Source: Bacteroidales bacterium
GTDB taxonomy: Bacteria > Bacteroidota > Bacteroidia > Bacteroidales > Muribaculaceae
Assembly: GCA_015061005.1 (NCBI GenBank)
Contig: SUXJ01000009.1
Location: forward strand, 43,938-107,937
Length of the DNA stretch: 64,000 nucleotides
Direction: 5' to 3'
The notes under the pieces are model-generated. The model was not told the origin of the DNA, did no database searches, and saw only the letters and a list, made by a program, of their open reading frames with translations. Made by a program: the position numbers and the translations under genes. Positions 1 to 8,380 of this stretch are shown here, piece by piece; position 1 is the first letter of the stretch; every line of letters starts with the position of its first letter.

Positions 1-947
1 TAGATGATCTCGGCAAGGAATACGTTAACAATACCTATGACAGCAAGCATATTGATTCGGTTATGGCACTGCCGTTGGTGGATGTTGAGGCCATTCGCAA
101 GGCTAATTTCACAGTAGCCGTCGATGCGGTGAATTCAGTGGGCGGAGTGGTAATCCCCAAATTGCTGCGTGCGTTAGGCGTTCAGAACGTGATAGAACTG
201 AACTGCGAAGCTACCGGCAAGTTTGCACACACTCCCGAACCGATTCCCGAAAATCTCACTCAGATTGCAGATTTGATGAAGAGCGGGAAGGCTGACGTGG
301 GCTTTGTGGTAGATCCCGATGTGGATCGCTTGGCGATAGTTATGGAAAACGGCGAAATGTTTGTTGAAGAATACACGCTTGTAGCTATTGCAGACTACGT
401 GTTGACACACACTCCCGGAGCAACAGTGAGCAATCTCAGCTCGTCGAGAGCACTCCGTGACATCACTCGCGCGCACGGCTGCAGCTATTCGGCATCGGCA
501 GTGGGCGAAGTGAATGTTACCACCGAGATGAAGCGTACCGGCGCAGTGATTGGCGGAGAAGGCAACGGCGGCGTTATTTATCCCGAACTTCACTATGGTA
601 GAGATGCTTTGGTGGGCGTTGCGTTGTTCCTTACTCTTATGGCTAAGAGCGGCAAGAAGGTAACCGAACTTAAGGCCGGTTATCCCGCGTATGCCATTGC
701 CAAGAATAAGATTGAGCTTACTCCGGATATTGATGTTGACGCTATCTTGGTGGCAGTGAAGCAAAAGTTTGCCAACGAGGAGGTCAACGATATTGACGGT
801 GTGAAGATTGATTTTGCCGACAAGTGGGTTCACCTGCGTAAGAGTAACACTGAACCTATTATCCGAATTTACTCAGAGGCTGCCACTATGGAGCAGGCTG
901 AGGCTTTGGCACAGGAAATTAAAGATGTTATCAACTCATTGGTATAA
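1..947 (+). CDS. glmM: Phosphoglucosamine/phosphomannomutase family protein, C-terminal part (5' end outside window)
   Basis: The reading frame is open from base 3 of the window, so the gene begins upstream. The part present carries the metal-binding loop DPDVDR, the sugar-binding loop GEGNGG and the C-terminal phosphate-binding loop RKSNTEP, in the order usual for alpha-D-phosphohexomutases. The N-terminal catalytic serine lies outside the window. The family interconverts hexose 1- and 6-phosphates in the cytoplasm; the glucosamine member supplies UDP-GlcNAc for peptidoglycan and lipid A. Choosing GlmM over a phosphomannomutase or phosphoglucomutase is inference from overall resemblance to Bacteroidetes members. 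The stop codon lies inside the start of the next gene, a cell-wall hydrolase, which suggests co-transcription. Confidence 0.85.
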   Translation, partial: DDLGKEYVNNTYDSKHIDSVMALPLVDVEAIRKANFTVAVDAVNSVGGVVIPKLLRALGVQNVIELNCEATGKFAHTPEPIPENLTQIADLMKSGKADVGFVVDPDVDRLAIVMENGEMFVEEYTLVAIADYVLTHTPGATVSNLSSSRALRDITRAHGCSYSASAVGEVNVTTEMKRTGAVIGGEGNGGVIYPELHYGRDALVGVALFLTLMAKSGKKVTELKAGYPAYAIAKNKIELTPDIDVDAILVAVKQKFANEEVNDIDGVKIDFADKWVHLRKSNTEPIIRIYSEAATMEQAEALAQEIKDVINSLV

Positions 948-1800
948 AAAAATCGTTATGACAATGGCGGCGGTACTGCTTTGCAGTGCTGCCGCTGTTG
1001 CACAAGAGCGGGCTTTGGTGCGTCTGAGTGTGGTGAGTATGCGCGGTCGCGCCTCCCACGCATCGGAACAGGTCAGCCAAGCCCTGATGGGGACACCCGT
1101 GCGTGTTTTGGAGAAAGGCGCAGAATGGAGTCGGGTGCAGACTCCGGACGGCTATGAGGGTTATATAATCAATCACTCCATGACTTTCTTGACCAACGAG
1201 GAATTCGAGCGATGGAAGTCGGCGGAGAAAGTTATGGTAGTGGCTCCGTATGAGCAGCATGATGCAGACGGAGTAACCGACTTGGTTTGCGGCAATGTAC
1301 TTGTTAACAGGGGAGATTCATTGGAATTGCCTGACGGCAGACGTATATTGCGTCCCGGCGGCGTGGAAAATTTGAACTCAGTGTGTGACAGGCCATTTCG
1401 TGCTGAACGGCTGCCGGAATTTGCTGCGCTCTACAATGGTGTGCCCTATTTGTGGGGTGGTCTTTCGAGCAAGGGAACGGACTGTTCCGGCCTTGTTCGG
1501 ATGGCGTATATGGCGCAAGGGCGGGTGCTTTCGCGTGATGCCAAAGATCAAGCATTGGAAGGGGAAAATGTTGATGCAGAGTCCCTCCGGGCCGGTGATT
1601 TGATATTTTTCGGCAATGCCCGCACGGGTCGAATAACTCACGTCGGGATTTATGCCGGCGGCGGTGAATACGTTCATTCTTCGCAGATGGTGAGACGTAA
1701 CAGCTTGAACCCCGAGTCGCCATTATATCTGCCATTGACAGTGCTCGCAATGCGGCGGGTGGAAGGTCAAAAATTGAATGATTTGGTAGAAAAAATGTGA
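925..1800 (+). CDS. Secreted SH3b / NlpC-P60 (C40) cell-wall peptidase
   Basis: This 291-residue protein starts with a signal peptide ending AAAVAQ, an SH3b-like domain (about 30-90) and a linker region. The C-terminal NlpC/P60 domain (about 160-280) shows the catalytic set: Cys187 in GTDCSGL, His239 in ITHVGIY and a third polar residue at His251 (YVHSS). The family cleaves gamma-D-Glu-diaminoacyl bonds in peptidoglycan peptides. I chose ATG 925 because the signal peptide then begins with a normal positive stretch (HWYKK); ATG 958 is the alternative. The longer open frame from 808 is rejected because it runs antiphase through the mutase gene. The 23-nt overlap with the upstream gene suggests translational coupling. 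Confidence 0.88.
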   Translation: MLSTHWYKKIVMTMAAVLLCSAAAVAQERALVRLSVVSMRGRASHASEQVSQALMGTPVRVLEKGAEWSRVQTPDGYEGYIINHSMTFLTNEEFERWKSAEKVMVVAPYEQHDADGVTDLVCGNVLVNRGDSLELPDGRRILRPGGVENLNSVCDRPFRAERLPEFAALYNGVPYLWGGLSSKGTDCSGLVRMAYMAQGRVLSRDAKDQALEGENVDAESLRAGDLIFFGNARTGRITHVGIYAGGGEYVHSSQMVRRNSLNPESPLYLPLTVLAMRRVEGQKLNDLVEKM

Positions 1801-1816
1801 AAATTTGGCATATTAT

Positions 1817-1847
1817 TTTGCAACGTTGAAAAAACTTATTAAATTTG
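1817..1847 (+). promoter_or_regulatory. Promoter of the exbB-exbD-exbD-tonB operon
   Basis: TTTG (1817-1820), a 19-nt spacer and TAAATTTG (1840-1847) match the Bacteroidetes primary sigma consensus. Transcription would start near 1854, giving a leader of about 97 nt before exbB. Confidence 0.7.
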
Positions 1848-1950
1848 CGAGAAGTTAGATGGGGCGTATTGTGTCCTTTTAACATGAAAAAACTGAAACA
1901 AAATACTACATTAACCAATATTAATCATTTAAATTACAGCTCTTTAACAA

Positions 1951-2832
1951 ATGGAAGCTAAAACTCCCGTAGCACCCGCAAAGGGTGGTGCCCTCGTTCA
2001 GTCTAAAATTGGGGGCGTGAAAAATGCAGGCTTGGTAATCCTCGGTTGCCTTGTAATTGCAGTGTGTCTGTTCCTCTTCGTGTTCGGTGCTCCCGGTCAC
2101 TTCACTCTTGAAGATGGCTCAACTCCCGAAGGCGTATCTTCAATGTGGTTCTGGGATGACGCTCAAGGCAAGTACCATCCCCATGATCTTATCGGCACTA
2201 TCTTCAAAGGCGGTATCATCGTGCCCGTTCTTCAGTGTCTCTTCTTGACTGTTATCGTATTGTCAGTAGAACGTTACATTGCACTTCGCAGCGCAAAGGG
2301 CTCAGGCAACATCGCTAAGTTCGTAGCAGCTGTTAAAGTTAAACTCGAAAAGAACGACATCGCCGGTGCACAGGAACTCTGCAAGAAGCAGAAAGGTTCA
2401 GTTGCAGCAGTAGTTAGCGCAGCTCTTGTTCGCTACGAAGAAATGGACAAGAACACTGTTCTGACCAAAGAACAAAAAGTTCTCGCTCTTCAGAAGGAAG
2501 TGGAAGAAGCTACCGCAATGGAAATGCCTTCACTCCAGCAGAACCTTCCCATCGTGGCAACCATGACTACTCTTGGTACTCTCGTGGGTCTTCTCGGTAC
2601 TGTAATCGGTATGATCAAGTCGTTCCAGGCTCTGTCTGCATCAGGTGCACCTGACTCAACCGAACTGTCAACCGGTATTTCAGAAGCACTTGTGAACACC
2701 GCTTTCGGTATCGGTACCGGTGCTCTCGCTGTAATCTCTTACAACTACTTCACTAACAAGATCGATAACCTTACTTACGCAATCGACGAAATCGGTTTCT
2801 CGATCGTACAAACCTTCCAGGCTACTCACTAA
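1951..2832 (+). CDS. exbB: ExbB/TolQ/MotA-family proton channel subunit
   Basis: This 293-residue inner-membrane protein has an N-terminal transmembrane helix (about 28-50), a second helix near 90-112, a cytoplasmic loop, and a C-terminal helical pair in the MotA/TolQ/ExbB domain (about 165-285). The glycine-rich TLGTLVGLLGTVIGMI segment is typical of the pore helix. ExbB pentamers hold ExbD helices and use the proton gradient to energise TonB. It heads a four-gene run with two exbD genes and a tonB-type gene, so it is a Ton motor rather than a Tol or flagellar motor. An extra periplasmic stretch (about 50-88) between the first two helices is longer than in E. coli ExbB. Confidence 0.93.
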   Translation: MEAKTPVAPAKGGALVQSKIGGVKNAGLVILGCLVIAVCLFLFVFGAPGHFTLEDGSTPEGVSSMWFWDDAQGKYHPHDLIGTIFKGGIIVPVLQCLFLTVIVLSVERYIALRSAKGSGNIAKFVAAVKVKLEKNDIAGAQELCKKQKGSVAAVVSAALVRYEEMDKNTVLTKEQKVLALQKEVEEATAMEMPSLQQNLPIVATMTTLGTLVGLLGTVIGMIKSFQALSASGAPDSTELSTGISEALVNTAFGIGTGALAVISYNYFTNKIDNLTYAIDEIGFSIVQTFQATH

Positions 2833-2877
2833 TTCTCCCCTGTTACTTTAATCATTAATTAATAAACACAAAGTAAT

Positions 2878-3696
2878 ATGGGAAAGCCTAAAATTAAAAG
2901 AAAGAGTACGCTCATCGACATGACGGCGATGAGTGACGTGACCGTTCTTTTGTTGACTTTCTTCATGTTGACTTCGACCTTCCTTGCGAAGGAGCCCGCC
3001 ACGGTAATCACTCCGAGTTCAGTGAGCGAAGAGAAAGTGCCGATGGAGGACCTCGTAACGGTGTTAGTTACCGGCTCTCAGGATTCGAGAGTAAATAAAC
3101 TCACAGACCCCTCACAGGGTAAGGTGTTTATCGGTATAACCGGCGAAACCGACTCAGTCTTCTCCGGCGAAAATATTCGTCGCGACTGGATAAAGGAAGC
3201 CGCTCGCCTTTACAACAAGAACAAGCAAGAAAACGAACAGGTTGGTTTCTCTAACGAACAGATTGAAAAGTTTACAAAACTCACTATGTTCGGATTGCCC
3301 ATGGCTGACCTCCCTGCTTTCCTCGACAAGGAAACTGCAGAACAGGACAACTTCTACAAGTATAACCCCGGAGATCCGGCGGCTTATCAAGGAGTTGGTA
3401 TTCCGATCAGCATGAATCGCGACACAGAAAACCTCAACGAGTTCCAGATTTGGATGCAGGCGTTGCAGAATATTGCACAGCGATATAAGAACGAAGGTAT
3501 CACAAATACCAACGGAGAGGTATCTGCCCCGAATGACAAACTTTTCGATGCTCTTAAACGTAGCGGGCGCGCAATAGCGCTGAAAGGCGACAAGGACACC
3601 CCCTATAGCGTGATGGACGTTGTGTTGGATAATCTGAAGACTATCAAGCTCAACAAGTTGACTTTCGTAACCGCTCTAACCTCAGTTGACGAATAA
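2878..3696 (+). CDS. exbD: ExbD-type biopolymer transport protein, first copy (long form)
   Basis: The N-terminus is short and basic, followed by one transmembrane helix with the conserved proton-carrying aspartate (Asp20 in MSDVTVLLLTFF). At 272 residues it is about twice the length of proteobacterial ExbD (about 140). The extra mass is periplasmic, with a divergent region at about 90-190 before a C-terminal segment resembling the usual ExbD fold (VMDVVLDNLKTIKLNKLTFVT). It sits 45 nt after exbB and 5 nt before the second exbD. Two different ExbD copies per motor operon are common in Bacteroidetes. A mixed ExbD dimer is inference. Confidence 0.9.
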   Translation: MGKPKIKRKSTLIDMTAMSDVTVLLLTFFMLTSTFLAKEPATVITPSSVSEEKVPMEDLVTVLVTGSQDSRVNKLTDPSQGKVFIGITGETDSVFSGENIRRDWIKEAARLYNKNKQENEQVGFSNEQIEKFTKLTMFGLPMADLPAFLDKETAEQDNFYKYNPGDPAAYQGVGIPISMNRDTENLNEFQIWMQALQNIAQRYKNEGITNTNGEVSAPNDKLFDALKRSGRAIALKGDKDTPYSVMDVVLDNLKTIKLNKLTFVTALTSVDE

Positions 3697-3701
3697 TCAT
3701 T

Positions 3702-4625
3702 ATGGCACAGATAGAACAATCCGATAACGGAAAAAAGAAAAAAGGCGCTCAGAAGAAGAAGTCAATCCACGTGGACTTCACGCCCATGGTGGATATGAAC
3801 ATGCTGCTGATCACGTTCTTCATGCTCTGCACCACGATGATTAAGCCTCAGACTCTGAATATCGCTTTGCCCAGTAATGAGAAGAGCGAGAATGCAGACG
3901 TTGGTACCAAGGCTGACCAGCGCGATGCTATCACGCTGATTCTTGACACTGAGCGTGACGAGAACGGTAATATTATGAGCTATCATGATCCCGTTACGGG
4001 TCAGGATATTCCTAACCATATCATCTACTACTATCAGGGTAAACCCTTAGATGATAAGGAAGACGGAACGCCCTCGGAAGTAAAGGATTTTGAAACCCAG
4101 CAGTTGATTAACGGCACTGACACTACGATGATTTTCACCGATAAGGCATTCGTTGCCAATAAAGTGAAAATGGTACGTTTCAGAGGTAATGACAACAGCG
4201 CTCGTCGCGGTGTGCGTCTCGCTTTGTACAATCGTAACCAAGACGTGTTGAATAAGATCGACTCAATCAAGAAAATTTACGAAACCGGCGGCTATGGCAC
4301 TGATAAGGACGCTTCAAAGGCTCGTTTTGAAGAAGAAGCAGCACGCGTGCGCGGCGCAAAGAAGGATACTCTGAACAATGAGTATGACTATAGCGCAATC
4401 ACTCGTCCTGTAATAATCATCAAGCCCGGTCCCAATGCCAGCTATGAGAACGTGGTTAAGGCTCTCGACGAGATGCAGATTAACCAGATCGGTCAGTATC
4501 AGATCAACACCATTAACGCCATGGACTCTCTGTGGGTGAATTCTTTCAAGTATCATCAGTTGGAAGAAATCAGCGATGGCGATCTCGGTGACATGACAGA
4601 TCCTGAAAAGAATAAGAGAAAGTGA
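3702..4625 (+). CDS. exbD: ExbD-type biopolymer transport protein, second copy (long form)
   Basis: This 307-residue protein has a lysine-rich cytoplasmic tail (KKKKGAQKKK), then the ExbD helix with Asp31 (TPMVDMNMLLITFF). A long periplasmic part follows, with a conserved-looking C-terminal segment near 245-275 (PVIIIKPGPNASYENVVKALDEM). It is more divergent than the first copy and contains an inserted central region (about 90-215) with no match I recognise. The start codon lies 5 nt after the preceding stop, so the pair is surely co-translated. The two copies may contribute non-equivalent subunits to one motor. Confidence 0.9.
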   Translation: MAQIEQSDNGKKKKGAQKKKSIHVDFTPMVDMNMLLITFFMLCTTMIKPQTLNIALPSNEKSENADVGTKADQRDAITLILDTERDENGNIMSYHDPVTGQDIPNHIIYYYQGKPLDDKEDGTPSEVKDFETQQLINGTDTTMIFTDKAFVANKVKMVRFRGNDNSARRGVRLALYNRNQDVLNKIDSIKKIYETGGYGTDKDASKARFEEEAARVRGAKKDTLNNEYDYSAITRPVIIIKPGPNASYENVVKALDEMQINQIGQYQINTINAMDSLWVNSFKYHQLEEISDGDLGDMTDPEKNKRK

Positions 4626-4663
4626 TAGGAAGTTTTATGTTTAACCGTTAAAAGAAAGCAATT

Positions 4664-5530
4664 ATGGCAAAAGACGTAGATCTTTCATCACGCGAGTGGA
4701 CCGACCTTATATTTGAAGGTAAAAACAAGGAGTTCGGTGCATATACGCTCCGTACTGCAAGTGCTCGCCGACACAATATGTCGATGCTCTCAGTTCTGGT
4801 GTTTATTGCAGTCGTAGTGCTCGCTTCGGTTTTGGCAAAGACTATTAAGAGTGCTGCCGATGAAGAAGGCGCAGTGGACGTATTGGCAATCGAACAGGAA
4901 TTGGTGGCAGACGCAACTGTTGAGGAAGAGGAAATTGAAGAAGACCTCCCCGAGGAAATCGAAATTCCCGAACCTGAAATCCCCGAAGTAGTACCCGAAG
5001 AAGTATTGAATACTCAGCAGAACACTGAAATCATCATCGCTACTGAAGTAGATGAAGAGGAAGAGGTGAAGACAACTGAGGAACTTCAGGAAAGTGCAAC
5101 CGCATTCGGTGCAACTACCTTTGACCAGGGTACGGACAACGTGGAAATCGTACGTGAACATAAGGATGAAATCGTTGTTGAAGAAAAGACTGAAGCACCC
5201 GCTCCGGAACAGATTTTCAACGCGGTTGAAGAACCTCCGACATTCCCCGGCGGTATGGAAGCGATGTATGCTTTCATGAAGAAAGAACTTCGCTACCCCG
5301 AAATGGCTGCTCAGAACAACATTCAAGGCCGTGTAATCGTTCAGTTCGTTGTTGAAAAGGACGGTTCAATCGGTGAAGTGAAAGTGGTTCGTAAGGTGGA
5401 CTCCGACTTGGATAAGGAAGCCGTGCGTATGGTGAAATCCATGCCGAAGTTTATCCCCGGCCGTATGAATGGTCAGAGTGTGCGCGTATGGTACACCCTT
5501 CCCGTGAACTTCAAGCTCAAAGGATCCTAA
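4664..5530 (+). CDS. tonB: TonB-family energy transducer
   Basis: This 288-residue protein has a short cytoplasmic tail, one transmembrane helix (about 42-60), a periplasmic linker very rich in Glu and Pro (about 80-125, with IEIPEPEIPE), and a C-terminal TonB domain (about 195-288) with YPEMAAQNNIQGRVIV and VWYTLPVNFKL. TonB proteins couple the ExbBD motor to outer-membrane SusC-like transporters. The linker is acidic, whereas proteobacterial TonB has Lys-Pro repeats as well. Two adjacent stop codons (TAATAG) end the gene, and a strong terminator follows. No TonB-dependent receptor is encoded in this window. Confidence 0.92.
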   Translation: MAKDVDLSSREWTDLIFEGKNKEFGAYTLRTASARRHNMSMLSVLVFIAVVVLASVLAKTIKSAADEEGAVDVLAIEQELVADATVEEEEIEEDLPEEIEIPEPEIPEVVPEEVLNTQQNTEIIIATEVDEEEEVKTTEELQESATAFGATTFDQGTDNVEIVREHKDEIVVEEKTEAPAPEQIFNAVEEPPTFPGGMEAMYAFMKKELRYPEMAAQNNIQGRVIVQFVVEKDGSIGEVKVVRKVDSDLDKEAVRMVKSMPKFIPGRMNGQSVRVWYTLPVNFKLKGS

Positions 5531-5555
5531 TAGCCTTTGATGACCAATAAAAATT

Positions 5556-5594
5556 CGAGGCTGCGTCACCGGGCGCAGCCTCGTTTGTTTTTTC
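5556..5594 (+). terminator. Rho-independent terminator after tonB
   Basis: A perfect 10-bp stem (CGAGGCTGCG at 5556-5565 with CGCAGCCTCG at 5574-5583), an 8-nt loop, and a T-rich tail to 5594. The tail also contains the TTTG -33 element of the next operon. Confidence 0.9.
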
Positions 5595-5615
5595 GATTCA
5601 TTATGCCTAACTTTG
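5584..5615 (+). promoter_or_regulatory. Promoter of the GT39-GT2-LAB_N operon, predicted near-leaderless
   Basis: TTTG (5584-5587), 20 nt, then TAACTTTG (5608-5615). The first ATG (5620) begins 5 nt after the box, about where transcription should start, so the mRNA would have little or no 5' leader. Confidence 0.65.
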
Positions 5616-5619
5616 CTGT

Positions 5620-6942
5620 ATGAAAACGCTGAAGGGTACAACATGGTGGATTTACGTGTTGGCTGCTGCTGCGATGTTGCCGGCACTGATTTTGCGCGAT
5701 TTTACTCCTGATAACGAGTTGCGCTATATGAGTATTGCAGATGAGGCACTTGAGCAGGGTTCTGTGTGGTGTTTTTCAAATCATGGAGAAGCTTATGCCG
5801 ACAAGCCGCCGTTGTATCTGTGGATTGTCATGGTAGGCAGATACTTGTTCGGGCAGAACTGTATGTGGTTTCTCGGCTTGTTTTCATTGGTGCCGATGCT
5901 TGCAGTTGGTCGGATCATGGACGGGTGGGCGCGTTCGCGGTTGAATATCCGCCGGCGTCAGACGGCTTTGTTGATGCTGTTTACTTGCGGTTATTTTCCC
6001 GGACTTGCCCTGACGTTGAGAATGGATATGCTGATGACCCTTTGGATAGTGTTAGCACTTCGCGAAGTATATCGTATGGATCAGGGTGTCCCAACTCGCC
6101 GGCATGAGGCTCTTTTGGGATTATATACGTTTCTTGCATTGTTTACCAAAGGCCCGTTTGGCGTGATATTTCCGTTGTTGGGGTCAGTTGTTTATCTTGT
6201 CGCAGTCGGCAGAGTGAGATTAATACGGCGCATTTGGGTCTGGCCGGCATGGGCGGTCTTGCTCTCCGGGTGTGGAGTGTGGTTCGGCTGTGTTTTCGCT
6301 GAAGGAGGAGCCGCATATATCGATAATTTGCTGTTTCATCAAACCATTGATAGGGCAGCAAATGCGTTTACGCATCAGCGACCGTGGTGGTATTACGTTG
6401 TGCACATGTGGTATATTATGGCGCCGTGGTCATTGATTATAGCGTATGAGGCAGTGGCAAATCATAAAACCATAGTGAGAGGAGATTTTCGCAAGATGAT
6501 GCTGTCGGTGTTTTTAACGTGTTTGTTTGCAGTGTCATGTGTCAGTTCTAAATTACAAGTATATTTACTTCCGGCAATACCGTTTTTTGTGTATTTAGGG
6601 GCAACCTTTATTGTAGGCGAGACTCTGATGAAGGTAATAAAGGCCTTCGCAGTAGGGGTTCTTGTGGTTCTATTTGGTGCATCTTGGTTCTTGCCTGCGT
6701 TGAACCCTTCAATTGGCTATGGGGCGGTGTGTAAAGAGGTGTCGATGCTGAATCCTGCGGAAGTGTGGGTCGATGCAAGTGTGCGTCGTGGCGAGAATAT
6801 CGATGCCTATTTTTCGGTACCGGTCCGGCCGGTTAATTCTGCGGATTCGGTTATAAGCCTTCCGAAAAATGTCGTTTTGCTGTTGCCGGGAAGTAAAGGA
6901 GAAAAGCTAACTTACAAGACAGGAAATGAATTCAACATCTAA
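5620..6942 (+). CDS. GT39-family (ArnT/PMT-like) membrane glycosyltransferase
   Basis: This 440-residue polytopic membrane protein has a first transmembrane helix at about 11-28, then the family signature in the first periplasmic loop (TPDNELRYMSIADEAL, followed by YADKPPLYLW). The conserved acidic residue and the DKPP motif match ArnT-like transferases, which move a sugar from a polyprenyl-phosphate carrier onto lipid A or another envelope acceptor at the periplasmic face. At 440 residues it is shorter than E. coli ArnT (about 550) and lacks much of the C-terminal periplasmic domain. It overlaps the following GT2 gene by 17 nt. The GT2 enzyme would supply the lipid-linked sugar. The sugar and acceptor cannot be read from sequence. 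Confidence 0.85.
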   Translation: MKTLKGTTWWIYVLAAAAMLPALILRDFTPDNELRYMSIADEALEQGSVWCFSNHGEAYADKPPLYLWIVMVGRYLFGQNCMWFLGLFSLVPMLAVGRIMDGWARSRLNIRRRQTALLMLFTCGYFPGLALTLRMDMLMTLWIVLALREVYRMDQGVPTRRHEALLGLYTFLALFTKGPFGVIFPLLGSVVYLVAVGRVRLIRRIWVWPAWAVLLSGCGVWFGCVFAEGGAAYIDNLLFHQTIDRAANAFTHQRPWWYYVVHMWYIMAPWSLIIAYEAVANHKTIVRGDFRKMMLSVFLTCLFAVSCVSSKLQVYLLPAIPFFVYLGATFIVGETLMKVIKAFAVGVLVVLFGASWFLPALNPSIGYGAVCKEVSMLNPAEVWVDASVRRGENIDAYFSVPVRPVNSADSVISLPKNVVLLLPGSKGEKLTYKTGNEFNI

Positions 6943-7654
6943 TTACGAGTTTACGATTATCGTTCCGATATATAACGAGGAGGATAATGCATCGGCACTT
7001 GAAGAACGTTTGAGTAAATATTTGACAATTGCCTCAAGACGTGCTTGCGTGCTTTTTGTCAATGACGGCTCGAGCGATACTTCCGCTCAACGTATAGCAG
7101 AAATTTGTGAGCGACAGAGAGATATGTTTTATTTGTCGTTTGAGAAGAATTGCGGTTTGAGTGCGGCCATAAAAGCCGGATTTGAGACCGCGAAATCTCC
7201 TTTGGTGGGTTATATTGATGCAGATTTGCAAACTGACCCTGAGGATTTTAATCTGCTGCTTGAATATGCCGATGATTATGAGTTGGTTATGGGCATCAGG
7301 GCCAATAGAAAAGATAGCGGGTTTAAACGCTTTCAAAGTAAGTTTGCCAACGGGTTTCGCCGCATGATGACAGGCGACGACGCGGTAGATACGGGTTGTC
7401 CGCTAAAGGTGCTTCATACGGCAGTGGCGCGACGCATACCGATGTTTACGGGTATGCATCGCTTTTTGCCGGCGTTGGTCGGACTTCAGGAGGGCAGAGT
7501 GAAGCAGGTTGCCGTGCGCCATTTTCCTCGAGTTGCCGGAGTCTCGAAATTCAGTTTGCGAAACCGCTTTTGGGGTCCGATGAAGGATTGTTTTGCATTT
7601 CGTTGGATGCGCCATCGGTGGTATAACTATAAAATTGATAGTTCAAAGCTCTGA
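6926..7654 (+). CDS. GT2-family glycosyltransferase (polyprenyl-phosphate sugar synthase type)
   Basis: This 242-residue GT-A fold protein has the nucleotide-binding start FTIIVPIYNEED, the FVNDGSSDTS segment and the DXD-containing YIDADLQTDPEDF. These are typical of DPM1/ArnC/GtrB enzymes that load a sugar from a nucleotide donor onto undecaprenyl phosphate. Unlike ArnC and GtrB it has no C-terminal transmembrane pair, so it is probably membrane-associated through partners. It starts inside the end of the GT39 gene, and its stop TGA overlaps the next ATG by one base, showing tight coupling. Inferred role: making the lipid-linked sugar donor used by the neighbouring GT39 enzyme. Confidence 0.88.
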   Translation: MNSTSNYEFTIIVPIYNEEDNASALEERLSKYLTIASRRACVLFVNDGSSDTSAQRIAEICERQRDMFYLSFEKNCGLSAAIKAGFETAKSPLVGYIDADLQTDPEDFNLLLEYADDYELVMGIRANRKDSGFKRFQSKFANGFRRMMTGDDAVDTGCPLKVLHTAVARRIPMFTGMHRFLPALVGLQEGRVKQVAVRHFPRVAGVSKFSLRNRFWGPMKDCFAFRWMRHRWYNYKIDSSKL

Positions 7655-8265
7655 TGCCGTCTATTTTGATAACCGGCATAGGATTGCTTGCTCAAGCATT
7701 CTTCTCGGCGCGAACTTTGGTTCAGTGGATATTGAGCGAAAGAGCGCGTAAGGTGTTGTCGCCCACATTGTTTTGGGTGCTGAGTTTGTGTGGCTCGGCA
7801 CTGCTGGCATTGTATGGGTGGTTAAGGCAGGACTTTGCGGTTGTGGCCGGACAGATGGTCAGCTACTACGTATATGTGTGGAATCTACACATAAAGCGCG
7901 TGAGTATGTCGGGATTTGTTTGGGCTGCGTTAATACTGTTCCCTGTGGTGGCAATGGCGTTTGTGGCAGGACATTGGGAGGCATTTATTGCCGATTTTTT
8001 GATGCGTTCAGATATTCCAAGGTGGCTGTTAATCTGTGGCACATTCGGTCAGTTACTGCTGACATTGCGGTTTGTGTATCAATGGCTTTATTCCAGTAAG
8101 CGAGGTCAAAGCGAATTGCCCTCAGGCTTTTGGTGGCTCAGCTTATTTGGCGCAAGTATAGTCTTTGGATATGGCGTCATGCGTAGTGACATCGTTTTGA
8201 TGCTCGGTCAAGGCTTTGGTCTGGTCGTTTATGTGCGAAACATAATCCTTGGCCGGCAAGAGTAG
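7654..8265 (+). CDS. Lipid-A-disaccharide-synthase N-terminal domain (LAB_N) membrane protein
   Basis: This 203-residue protein has about six hydrophobic segments and two copies of a LAB_N-like unit. Unit one (about 5-75) contains LLAQAFFSARTLVQW and GQMVSYYVYVWNLH; unit two (about 125-200) contains FGQLLLTLRFVYQWLYS and GQGFGLVVYVRNIIL. LAB_N was named from an N-terminal extension of some LpxB proteins, and free-standing copies occur next to polyprenyl-sugar GT2 and GT39 genes. Its activity is not established to my knowledge. From context I infer a role in moving or presenting lipid-linked sugars for envelope glycolipid modification. It is the last gene of the operon. Confidence 0.82.
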   Translation: MPSILITGIGLLAQAFFSARTLVQWILSERARKVLSPTLFWVLSLCGSALLALYGWLRQDFAVVAGQMVSYYVYVWNLHIKRVSMSGFVWAALILFPVVAMAFVAGHWEAFIADFLMRSDIPRWLLICGTFGQLLLTLRFVYQWLYSSKRGQSELPSGFWWLSLFGASIVFGYGVMRSDIVLMLGQGFGLVVYVRNIILGRQE

Positions 8266-8347
8266 GGCATGGAGCGAGCCGTCTCGGCGGAAAAATGGAG
8301 AATACGGAGCACGCTATAGTTGAAAAAGCATAAAATCAGTTTGGGTA

Positions 8348-8379
8348 TTTGCATATTAATGAGATGATTATTATCTTTG
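8348..8379 (+). promoter_or_regulatory. Promoter of the first DUF4143 ATPase
   Basis: TTTG (8348-8351), 20 nt, then TATCTTTG (8372-8379). The expected start of transcription (about 8386) falls inside the inverted repeat 8381-8418. Confidence 0.7.
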
Positions 8380-8380
8380 C

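Noticed and set aside
808..924. Upstream extension of the NlpC/P60 gene
   Set aside because: It is out of frame within the mutase coding region and would put the signal peptide inside the protein.
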